DNA of 47,517 nucleotides, from the NCBI GenBank assembly GCA_018971775.1, contig JAGXAB010000051.1, forward strand, positions 1 to 47,517, given 5' to 3'. Below, one piece after another: positions 22,827-30,359 of this stretch. A program made the position numbers and the translations under genes. This DNA comes from Cyanobacteria bacterium REEB67 (lineage in GTDB: Bacteria > Cyanobacteriota > Vampirovibrionia > Obscuribacterales > Obscuribacteraceae). Within the stretch, counting starts at the first letter, position 1, and each line of letters begins with the position of its first letter. The notes below the pieces were generated by a model. It made no database searches, was not told where the DNA came from, and worked only from the letters and a program-made list of their open reading frames with translations.

Positions 22827-24666
22827 TCTCTCCGACCAAAAAATGCTTTTTGTCGATTGTCAGACGACCGGAGCTACTCCTGCTACGGCTCACCTGCTTG
22901 AGCTCGGTTGGGCTGTCGGCCGAGCTATCGACCCTGTGCCGCCTGCTTTTGTCAGCATGCTCGTTGCTCTACCCGATCAACAATTACCACCGCCGCGCAT
23001 TCAAAAAATCACTGGCATCACCGCCGAGGCCATGACCGCCGCTCGGCAACCGGCATCGGTGGCCGCTGATTTGCACGCCCTTGTGCACAGTGAGGGAATC
23101 GTATACGCAGTTGCTCACTGGGCCCAATTCGAAAGAACTTTTTTGAGCGATTTCTTTGTCAGGCATCCGTCCACGTTGGATCCTTTCGGTGCTGGGAATT
23201 TGCATTACATCTGTACCTGCCAGATCGCCAAGAAGCTATATCCAGAGCTGCCTTCTCGGGCTATTCGCGCTGTGGGCGGATATTTCGGTCTTGACGTGGA
23301 AGAGATGAAGCGTTCCGCAGGTCACGTCGAGTCCACCTATTTCATCTGGCAAAAACTGGCCCTGGATCTGGAAAAACGGGGAATCGGCGAGATTGAGGAA
23401 CTTATCGAATGGCTCAAGCCTGCTCCAAAAATTGCCGGCAAGAAGAGTTCTCGTTCTGCTTCCCCAGCTAAGAAGGCCGATGAGCATGGCCGTATCAAAA
23501 ATGGTGTCGGCGAGAAATTTCTCTTGCCGCTCGAACGTTTGCGTCGGCTAGACTTGCCCAGTGAGCCGGGTGTCTATCGCATGCTCAATTCCCACGGTAA
23601 AATACTTTATGTCGGCAAAGCGACGTCGCTAAAATCGCGAGTCAATAGTTATTTTACGGGCCGGAAAGGCAAAGCAAGCAAGACGAAAGAGCTGATCAGC
23701 CAGGTCTTCGACCTGCATGTAAGCCCACTGGCGACACCGCTCGAGGCGGCATTGCTGGAAAATGATCTGATTAAGGAGCACGATCCACCCTATAACCGAG
23801 CTCTTAAAAAGCGTGATCGGAGTTTGATCTATTTCTCTGCTGATTTTGCCTCCCTGGCCGAGCGACCCGACGGTGAGCATTGCTGCGGACCTTTCCCCCG
23901 TGGCTCGACTATCGAGCCTTTGATTTTACTGGTCGAGGGTCTGCGGACCGGGCGGCTTGACCCCGGACTTTTCTGGGGGCTGCTCGATCAGGAGGCGACC
24001 GATCGGGCCGTGGCGCTTTTTTTTGCCGAGCAAAATGTCGATGCAAAAGCCCTGTCAGAGATTACTGTGAGAAATATTCTCGCTCTCGGGCTTTCGCTCT
24101 ATCGCCGTTCTATGCTGGACGGCCTGGCCCTTGCCGGCACAGGCAGTCTCTCTCTGACTTATTTTTTAGGGCCACCCCCGAGCGGCAGTGATGACGGTGA
24201 AAACAGTGAAGATTGTGTAGACGGAAGGGCTATCGATGGGCTGGTCGAAGGCATTGTCGATGCGGGCGACGAAGCAAATTCCGAGACTCTTACCGACGAA
24301 GAACTTTGCGGTCTTGTCCGCGGTCTTGTGGTCAGTTCGGCGCGGGCTTATGCCGTTACAAAAACGCTCGTGCGACTTCTGGATACGACTATCAAATATG
24401 AGGAAAAAAAGCGTCGTCGTCAGCTTGTTTTCCAGGAGGGCCGTCTGATTTACAGTGCTGACATCCCTCCTTCGGCACGGGTCGAGGAAGAGTCAGCAGT
24501 GTTCAGACCCGGTCGTCGCAATCCTTTGCACCAACCTGTCGAACTGGCAACCTATGATCGTATGCGTGTATTGCTGGGTGAAGTCCGCCGACTTCATAAC
24601 CGCGGCCACTGGTTATCTTTCCTCGAAGGCCAAGGGCATGGTTGCGGATATGGTGCCGAAAAATAA
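22801..24666 (+). CDS. DnaQ-like domain fused to a UvrC/Cho-type GIY-YIG nuclease
   Basis: The start chosen is ATG 22801, inside the end of the helicase gene. The 621-residue product has an RNase H-fold exonuclease domain at about 15-185 (FVDCQTTGATPATAHLLELG, PPPRIQKITGITAEAM, VAHWAQFERTFLSDFF, SAGHVESTYFIW). A GIY-YIG domain follows at about 250-340 (EPGVYRMLNSHGKILYVGKA, LKSRVNSYFTG, and the catalytic-Glu segment LEAALLENDLIKEHDPPYN), then a C-terminal region of about 280 residues resembling the UvrC/Cho family. This layout is known from DEDD-exonuclease/Cho-like proteins in other phyla. The GIY-YIG residues look intact, while the exonuclease acidic residues are altered (D-x-Q in motif I). 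It probably incises damaged DNA together with the overlapping helicase. Confidence 0.85.
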   Translation: MRSNQRLSSLSDQKMLFVDCQTTGATPATAHLLELGWAVGRAIDPVPPAFVSMLVALPDQQLPPPRIQKITGITAEAMTAARQPASVAADLHALVHSEGIVYAVAHWAQFERTFLSDFFVRHPSTLDPFGAGNLHYICTCQIAKKLYPELPSRAIRAVGGYFGLDVEEMKRSAGHVESTYFIWQKLALDLEKRGIGEIEELIEWLKPAPKIAGKKSSRSASPAKKADEHGRIKNGVGEKFLLPLERLRRLDLPSEPGVYRMLNSHGKILYVGKATSLKSRVNSYFTGRKGKASKTKELISQVFDLHVSPLATPLEAALLENDLIKEHDPPYNRALKKRDRSLIYFSADFASLAERPDGEHCCGPFPRGSTIEPLILLVEGLRTGRLDPGLFWGLLDQEATDRAVALFFAEQNVDAKALSEITVRNILALGLSLYRRSMLDGLALAGTGSLSLTYFLGPPPSGSDDGENSEDCVDGRAIDGLVEGIVDAGDEANSETLTDEELCGLVRGLVVSSARAYAVTKTLVRLLDTTIKYEEKKRRRQLVFQEGRLIYSADIPPSARVEEESAVFRPGRRNPLHQPVELATYDRMRVLLGEVRRLHNRGHWLSFLEGQGHGCGYGAEK

Positions 24667-24763
24667 GCTGCCTGTGCTATCGTAATTGTATGATTCGATC
24701 GTCTACCAGTCCTGATTTTAAGGCTCAACCACTCTGAGTCGACTTTTAGTAACAGGTCCATTT

Positions 24764-26254
24764 ATGACCTCAGCGGCAATGGTATCCCCGTCTGGATTAT
24801 TAAAAAGCCTGCTGGCCCTGGTCGGGCTGGTTCTCTGTGATTGCCCTTCGGTTCCAGTCTTGGCCAGCGAAACCAAGTCTGCCCTCGAAACCATCTATAT
24901 CGAAAACGAGGCCTGGAGCAGGCCAGGTAATGCTGAGCGTATCTTCGCTTACTTGCAAACCCATCCCAATGACCCGGATGTCCTCTGTTTTGCCGCTCGT
25001 ATAGCCATCGAACGCAATCGGCTGGCCCAGGCTCGTCAATATTATGCCCGGGCTGTTGCCGCCCAACCGAACCATGCCAGAGCACTGTCCGGTTTGAGCT
25101 ATTGCGAGCTCATGGCTCATAACTACAAGAAGGCTCTCGAGCTCGGTCGCAAGTCTGTCGACCTCGATCAATTCGATACACTTTATATTGCTCCCAATGT
25201 CAATTTAGTCAAAAATATGCAGATTCTCTACCACCGCTTCGGCGACACAAAAGCGGCTGCGGCCATGGCTAAGAAGCTGCGAGCGTACGAACAATTTGAC
25301 GTGGCGCGCAGCTATCGCGAGAAGGGAGCACTGGATAAGGCCATCGCTACTCTCGATAAAATTATTAAGGACGACCCGAAGATGGCCTGCGCTTATCTTC
25401 TCAGAGGTGTGATCTTTAACAATCGAAGTGCGCACGCAAAAGCGATCAAAGATTTCGACCGGGTCATTGTTTTGCAGCCAAGTCTCCCTGTATCCTATTA
25501 TTTGCGGGGCGATTCTTATTTTGAGCTGGGTAATAAGCAAAAAGCGCTTGAGAGTTGGCGGGCCGCACTCGGCACTTCACCCGTGGCCTTTCCCGGTCTG
25601 ATCGGCTTTGAATTTACCGCTCTGACGGGGCGTTTCCGCGAACATTTCGAGCCGGTCGATCAAAACCTGGTCAACCGTGCCGATATTTATTTCCTCTGTG
25701 GCGTGGCCGAGTCTGATCTAAAACGCTATCAGGATGCGGCGAACGATTACAGCCGCTGCATCGCTGTCGATCCTGGCGAATACAAGGCTTACTTTGAGCG
25801 AGCCAGAGTGCACGAGCGCGGCAAGATTGGCAGTGAAGAGAACATCGTTGCCGATTTTACCCAGGCGATCAAAATCAATCCTCGTTATATCGATGCCCTG
25901 CTGGAGCGGGCCAAGATCTATGAGAAAAGACATCAGAACGGCCAGGCCATGGCCGATTACAGCACGGTCATCCAGGTCAATCCGGATGATTTCGGGTCAT
26001 ATATATTGCGGGCGGATCTTGCCTACCGGCTCAAAAATTACGAGCAGGCACTTTTCGATTTCAACCGGGCGATTCAGTTGAGTCCTACCGATGACGAACC
26101 GTATATCGGCCGAGCCCGGGTCTACACCGCCCAGAATAAATTTGATGCGGCGCTGAGCGATTATCGCAAGGCCATTTCTCTCAATAAGGCCGACCGAGCT
26201 GTCGTGCTCGATGCCATTGCGCGCGTCGAGAAATTGAAAGCAAAGTCCAGGTAA
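24764..26254 (+). CDS. Secreted TPR protein
   Basis: This 496-residue protein has a signal peptide (LLKSLLALVGLVLCDCPSVP, cleavage near VLAS) and at least nine TPR units. Examples are ARQYYARAVAAQPNHARALS, KDFDRVIVLQPSLPVSYYLR, NDYSRCIAVDPGEYKAYFER, ADYSTVIQVNPDDFGSYILR and FDFNRAIQLSPTDDEPYIGR. A non-TPR insert lies near residues 265-300. The unit pattern (DYxxxIxxxPxxxxxYxxR) is that of long solenoids that bind several partners. The phosphodiesterase gene starts nine bases after its stop, so the two are likely co-transcribed. Specific role unknown; probably periplasmic. Confidence 0.88.
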   Translation: MTSAAMVSPSGLLKSLLALVGLVLCDCPSVPVLASETKSALETIYIENEAWSRPGNAERIFAYLQTHPNDPDVLCFAARIAIERNRLAQARQYYARAVAAQPNHARALSGLSYCELMAHNYKKALELGRKSVDLDQFDTLYIAPNVNLVKNMQILYHRFGDTKAAAAMAKKLRAYEQFDVARSYREKGALDKAIATLDKIIKDDPKMACAYLLRGVIFNNRSAHAKAIKDFDRVIVLQPSLPVSYYLRGDSYFELGNKQKALESWRAALGTSPVAFPGLIGFEFTALTGRFREHFEPVDQNLVNRADIYFLCGVAESDLKRYQDAANDYSRCIAVDPGEYKAYFERARVHERGKIGSEENIVADFTQAIKINPRYIDALLERAKIYEKRHQNGQAMADYSTVIQVNPDDFGSYILRADLAYRLKNYEQALFDFNRAIQLSPTDDEPYIGRARVYTAQNKFDAALSDYRKAISLNKADRAVVLDAIARVEKLKAKSR

Positions 26255-26263
26255 GATAGAAGA

Positions 26264-26749
26264 GTGCTTCTAACAATTCTTGCCGATACTCATGTGTCTT
26301 GTTTGCCGCGGGCGCGGGCCAGGGATCTGCCGGCCAACGTCTGGGAGAGCATTCGCGAGTCCGATGCCGTCATCCACGCCGGCGATGTCGTTGACGCCGC
26401 CTTGCTCGAGGCGATAGCACGGATGGTGCCGGTGCACGCGGTTTTAGGCAATAACGATCTGGGTCTCGATTTGCCCACTACGCTTGAGCTCACGTTTGAA
26501 GACGTCAACCTGGCCGTTATTCATGACGCGGGGCCGCGCAAAGGCCGACCGGCAAGGCTGCGCAGGCTTTTCCCCGGGGCCCATGTGGTCGTCTATGGCC
26601 ATTCCCATATCCCCGACTGCCAGGTGGTCGATGACTTGCTGATCATCAATCCGGGCAGTTGCACGGACCGACGTCGGGAACCCAAATTTAGCTTCGGACG
26701 CCTGGCTATCGAAGGTTGCCTGACAAGGCCCTATATTGTCCGATTTTAA
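26264..26749 (+). CDS. YfcE/MJ0936-family metallophosphoesterase
   Basis: This 161-residue cytoplasmic protein carries the five metal-binding blocks of the calcineurin-like fold in order: ILADTH (Asp8, His10), VIHAGDVVD, VLGNNDLG, AVIHDAG and YGHSHIPD. The length fits the small YfcE/MJ0936 group, which hydrolyses phosphodiesters in vitro with a Mn-dependent two-metal centre. The start is GTG 26264, nine bases after the TPR gene, with only a weak ribosome-binding site, which would fit coupling to the upstream gene. The natural substrate is not known for this family and cannot be read from context. Confidence 0.88.
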   Translation: MLLTILADTHVSCLPRARARDLPANVWESIRESDAVIHAGDVVDAALLEAIARMVPVHAVLGNNDLGLDLPTTLELTFEDVNLAVIHDAGPRKGRPARLRRLFPGAHVVVYGHSHIPDCQVVDDLLIINPGSCTDRRREPKFSFGRLAIEGCLTRPYIVRF

Positions 26750-26858
26750 TATTCGTACTTCCCCCATTGTTACCTGGCCGCCCCCAGCTTATCGTTGCTT
26801 TGGTCGGATTGCTGCTTAGCATTCTCGGGGTCAAGAAATTTAGTCTGGGAGAAATAGT

Positions 26859-27380
26859 ATGCCTAACGTCAAACACTTAGAGACTGCGCTGCGGTGTCTA
26901 TTTGTCAGTGCCCTCTTTGCCGCGGTAAGCAATGTCATGCCGGCTCAGGCCCAGTATGCAAACGGCAGCGGCAATTTCGATTTGACCAACTCCGATGCCC
27001 CTTTGTTTACGCAACCAAATCATTATCAGGATCTGCGCCAGCATACTTTTTTTGCCGGTGACTATTACAATGCCGCCACCATAAGCGTTGGCTATAACAA
27101 TCAGCCGCTCTTCTACTATGATGATCCGATTATTCAAACAGTCGTTTCAGGACCGACTCCGGTGCCTTATAACGACGTGCCGAATTGCAGTCCGGTCACC
27201 AATGTTTCCGGTTCAGTCCCCGGTCTGGTTGATGCCGCCGTCACCGGTGCCGTTATCGGCGCTTCCGCTTTGAGCAGCAGTGTCGGCAATGTCGGCAGCT
27301 CGGTCGGTTCTTCCGGTGTGTCAAGCAGTGGCACGAGCCAGAGCGTCAATGGTAGCGTCATCGATGGCGCTTCCTTCTAA
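26859..27380 (+). CDS. Secreted Ser/Gly-rich protein of unknown function
   Basis: This 173-residue protein starts at ATG 26859 with GGGAGA upstream. A signal peptide (CLFVSALFAAVSNVMPAQAQ) is followed by an aromatic and Asn-rich middle (PLFTQPNHYQDLRQHTFFAG, SVGYNNQPLFYYDDP) and a low-complexity tail of Ser, Gly and Val (VGNVGSSVGSSGVSSSGTS). No family recognised. It could be a surface or envelope protein. An intrinsic terminator lies 48 bp after its stop, so it ends a transcription unit. Confidence 0.75.
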   Translation: MPNVKHLETALRCLFVSALFAAVSNVMPAQAQYANGSGNFDLTNSDAPLFTQPNHYQDLRQHTFFAGDYYNAATISVGYNNQPLFYYDDPIIQTVVSGPTPVPYNDVPNCSPVTNVSGSVPGLVDAAVTGAVIGASALSSSVGNVGSSVGSSGVSSSGTSQSVNGSVIDGASF

Positions 27381-27427
27381 GGAAGTCCGCTTCGAGGATA
27401 GTTCGTCCGGTAAACAATAGACTTGCG

Positions 27428-27469
27428 CACCATCGCCCTCCGGGGCGGTGGTGTTGTCTTTGTATTGTT
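27428..27469 (+). terminator. Intrinsic terminator
   Basis: An 11-bp stem with one G-T pair (CACCATCGCCC at 27428-27438, GGGCGGTGGTG at 27443-27453) closes a TCCG tetraloop and is followed by the T-rich TTGTCTTTGTATTGTT. It lies 48 bp after the stop of the 173-residue secreted protein. Confidence 0.8.
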
Positions 27470-27553
27470 AATCAAGGCTTAATGGAATGGCGTGTTTAGC
27501 TCTTCCCCTCGGGGTATAGATAGGGCAGATGCACCGTGGAAGTGGAGATTTCT

Positions 27554-28234
27554 ATGAAAAGAAGAAGTTGGACTGTCGCCTGTTCTCTGGCGTTTGTTGC
27601 CGGTTCGCTTTCTGTCTTCCCGCTTGTACCCGCTCTGGCTCAAGCGGCCTGTGCCAATCAGGGAATTTTTGGCGATGAACAATCGATGCTTAATACCGAC
27701 AGCGCCATGATTAATCAATATACTCAGGCCGAAGAAAAGGCCCAGAACGATTTAAACAGCGAGGAGCAACGCTCCCAGGCTTATCGTCTTTACGCCGAGC
27801 AGCGCATCAACCAGCTCGAAGACTACAAGCGTCGCTCCCCCGCCCTGGCCAAAAACAAGGCTGGCGACCTGCCCATGCTCGAAAACTGGCTCAAGAACGA
27901 CGATTCCTACCGGGCCAAGCAGCAGGCCTATATCGAGCAGCTCAATCAGTTGATTGTTAATTTGAGGCAGACTCAGACCCAGACTTTAGCCAATTTGAAT
28001 AATGATATTGCCGGTATGCGGCAAAATCAGCAGGACGCCAAAGATCAGCAGAAATTTGAAAACCAGATGCAGATCAATCAATATAATGAACTTAAAAGCG
28101 AGATGGGTGCTTGCTCCTGGGGTGGCACTCCGAACGACGGCTATTATAATTCGACCGGCGGTTACGGCATGCTGGGCGGTTACGGTTACAGTCCGATCGG
28201 TGGTCGCAGCGGTATGCTCAGAGGTAGGTACTAA
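27554..28234 (+). CDS. Secreted coiled-coil protein of unknown function
   Basis: The start chosen is ATG 27554 with GGAG six bases upstream. The 226-residue product has a signal peptide (VAGSLSVFPLVPALAQA). The mature part is a long Gln/Asn/Lys-rich helix, probably a coiled coil, at about residues 50-175 (INQYTQAEEKAQNDLNSEEQ, YRAKQQAYIEQLNQLIVNL). A Gly/Tyr-rich tail follows (GGYGMLGGYGYSPIGG). Two Cys remain in the mature protein (near 33 and 187) and could form a disulphide. The next gene starts one base after its stop, so both are surely on one transcript. No named family recognised. Confidence 0.78.
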   Translation: MKRRSWTVACSLAFVAGSLSVFPLVPALAQAACANQGIFGDEQSMLNTDSAMINQYTQAEEKAQNDLNSEEQRSQAYRLYAEQRINQLEDYKRRSPALAKNKAGDLPMLENWLKNDDSYRAKQQAYIEQLNQLIVNLRQTQTQTLANLNNDIAGMRQNQQDAKDQQKFENQMQINQYNELKSEMGACSWGGTPNDGYYNSTGGYGMLGGYGYSPIGGRSGMLRGRY

Positions 28235-28235
28235 C

Positions 28236-29981
28236 TTGTCCGGCAGCGACGACGAGAAGAAAGATTCCGGCACAGTTCCCGAATACAAATTTTTCGGGGA
28301 TGGTGCCACTGCCGGCTATAGTTTTGGCCTCGATGGCGATGCCGCCCAGCCGGCAAACCCCGCTCTGAATACAAACCTGCCGGATTGGTTCGCCTCGGCG
28401 ACGACGCCGGGAGTGGTCAGCAATTATTCGGCCGGGGCCACTCCAGCGGCCAAAGCCGATCCGGTCAATAATCCTGGCCGCGCTACCTATCAGGCGCCTC
28501 CTGCCCTGCCCGAGCTGACTGACCGGCCGGCGCTCAAGGCATTGCCGCCCCTGACTGATCTGGCGGCTTTGCCGGACCTGCCCACTCTGCCAGACCTGGC
28601 ACCATTGCCCGACCTGCCTGCTTCCGCTCGCTATCAGCCTGCTTCCACCGGTTATCAGCCTGCTTCCACCGGTTATCAGCCTCCGACTGCGCCGGCCATG
28701 CCCGTTGGTCCGAAACCATTGCCTCAGTCGGTTTCCCAGTCTGCAGCACCGCCGATGCCCGCTGTCCGGCGGACCGAGGCCGCCGGCCGGGCGAAGCCAC
28801 TTGATCTGGCAGCCGACTCCCGTTTCAGCGGCCTGAATTTACCGGCCGAACTCGCCACTACCGTCGAGCGGATTTTTTCGCTCAATGATCTCGATTTTAA
28901 TGGCTTTGTCGATTTTAGCGAAATTACAAAGATGCTCGAAGGCGAGGAATTGACTGCTTCTGAGAAGCAATTTGTCCTTCTTATCTACCAGGTGGGCAAA
29001 AAAATTGTTGCTGAGCGTCCTATCGACCATGGCGTCGTGCCGGTAATGTCCAAGCAGGACTTCAAGCTCGCTTTTGCGTCCATCCTCAAAGACGTCATGC
29101 CGACACTGGCCGCCGGCGCTCCTCCGGCCTCCATCACAGCCTCCGGTTTGCCTGCTCAACCGGCCGTCGGTCAACCTTTTCGTCCGACGGTCTATGCTGA
29201 AGAAGATTATCCTCTCGGTAGCATCAAAGCTCAGGCAGTCAGGCTAGGCACCATGGGCGATGCCTATTTTGCCGCCGCTCTCGTTTCCCTGATCGATCTC
29301 CATCCACGCTCGATCATGCGCATGATCAACCTGGCTGCCGATCAGTGCTTTACTGTGACGTTTCCTGGTATGCACGGCAAGACACTGGACCTGCTACCGC
29401 CCCGCGCCGAAGAGATCATGCACTATGGTCTTGCTCAAAAATACGGTTACTGGTATCCATTGCTCGAAAAAGCTTTTGGAATGTACGTCGCTCAGCGTCA
29501 TAAGCTGGCCTCGTCGATGGAGCACGGCAAAGATCCTCTAGCCAGAGTGGCTCAGGCCATTGAAGCGCTGACGAACGGTCAGATCGGCACTCTTGTCGTC
29601 GCCGATTTTAACCCTGAGGCGTTGCGACAATATATTCTTGATGTCCTCTCCAAAGGAAAAATCATGGTGGCCATGTCCACCGATAATATTTCTCAGGCCT
29701 CCACCATTGCCGGTGCCGCTCCTCTTCCATCGAAACCATATGCAGTGCAGGGCTTCGACCAGAACAGCAATAAAATGATTGTGCGCGGCGTGGGCACCGT
29801 CAACTTAAGCAATCTGGATGAGGCCGTTTTGCGGTTGAGTGCGGAGGAATTCGTCCACTATTTTAAAACTATTTTTTACGAGAAGGAGGCCGAGCGTCCG
29901 ATCGTCGGTGGGCCGGACCCACATGCAGTCAGTAATCCTGCTACCGGTATGAACCACTGGCGGAAGCTGCCGGAGCAATAA
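28236..29981 (+). CDS. EF-hand protein with a calpain-like pseudoprotease domain
   Basis: The start chosen is TTG 28236, one base after the upstream stop, with AGG seven bases before it. The 581-residue product has no signal peptide. A Pro/Ala-rich region contains repeats of LPDLPxL and YQPASTG. A perfect EF-hand loop, DLDFNGFVDFSE, is at 218-229. Residues about 328-520 follow the calpain (C2) protease core in order: LGTMGDAYFAAALVSLIDLH, then TVTFPGMHGKTLDLLPP, YWYPLLEKAFGMY and KPYAVQGFDQNSNKMIVRG. In active calpains the first motif is LGDCW, the His motif HAYxV and the Asn motif NPWG. Here Cys is Ala343, His is Lys500 and the Asn is absent. It is probably a calcium-responsive binding protein without protease activity. 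It is co-transcribed with the coiled-coil gene. Confidence 0.8.
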   Translation: MSGSDDEKKDSGTVPEYKFFGDGATAGYSFGLDGDAAQPANPALNTNLPDWFASATTPGVVSNYSAGATPAAKADPVNNPGRATYQAPPALPELTDRPALKALPPLTDLAALPDLPTLPDLAPLPDLPASARYQPASTGYQPASTGYQPPTAPAMPVGPKPLPQSVSQSAAPPMPAVRRTEAAGRAKPLDLAADSRFSGLNLPAELATTVERIFSLNDLDFNGFVDFSEITKMLEGEELTASEKQFVLLIYQVGKKIVAERPIDHGVVPVMSKQDFKLAFASILKDVMPTLAAGAPPASITASGLPAQPAVGQPFRPTVYAEEDYPLGSIKAQAVRLGTMGDAYFAAALVSLIDLHPRSIMRMINLAADQCFTVTFPGMHGKTLDLLPPRAEEIMHYGLAQKYGYWYPLLEKAFGMYVAQRHKLASSMEHGKDPLARVAQAIEALTNGQIGTLVVADFNPEALRQYILDVLSKGKIMVAMSTDNISQASTIAGAAPLPSKPYAVQGFDQNSNKMIVRGVGTVNLSNLDEAVLRLSAEEFVHYFKTIFYEKEAERPIVGGPDPHAVSNPATGMNHWRKLPEQ

Positions 29982-29996
29982 CCGGCCTGTCCCGAT

Positions 29997-30359
29997 TTAG
30001 CCCTGGCGGTAATTGCCGAATTCTTTCACAAGTGCCACCACCGCATCTTTCACTTCCTTGCCTGCGGTCAACTCTTGAATTTTTTCATCTTGCTTGAATT
30101 GACTGAGGGCCACGCGTGCTTTTTCGCGAGCTCGTTCATTTGGATGAGCTTTCGAGACAAAATATAAAGGTGGTATGCTGACAGGCCGATTTTCTTTGAC
30201 CAATTGATCGACGGCCACTTTAACCGCTTCGTAATCGTCACTCTTCAGGCAGCCAACCAAAGCATTGAAAAGCATCTGGTCAAATTTATTGAGGACGCCC
30301 TTAGCTGCGCCGTTTACAAGATCGGCGACTTTACCAAATTCGGCTGCAAAATCGGACAC
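29997..30359 (-). CDS. Small HEAT-like helical protein
   Basis: This 120-residue cytoplasmic protein starts at GTG 30359 with AGGTG about six bases upstream. It is all-helical by pattern (FDQMLFNALVGCLKSDDYEA, VKVAVDQLVKENRPVSI, ARVALSQFKQDEKIQELTAG), with helix pairs resembling HEAT repeats. No catalytic motif is present. It stands convergent to the calpain-like gene (15 bp apart), and its 5' end lies head-on against the start region of the metalloprotease gene. Function unknown. Confidence 0.7.
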   Translation of the reverse strand: MSDFAAEFGKVADLVNGAAKGVLNKFDQMLFNALVGCLKSDDYEAVKVAVDQLVKENRPVSIPPLYFVSKAHPNERAREKARVALSQFKQDEKIQELTAGKEVKDAVVALVKEFGNYRQG

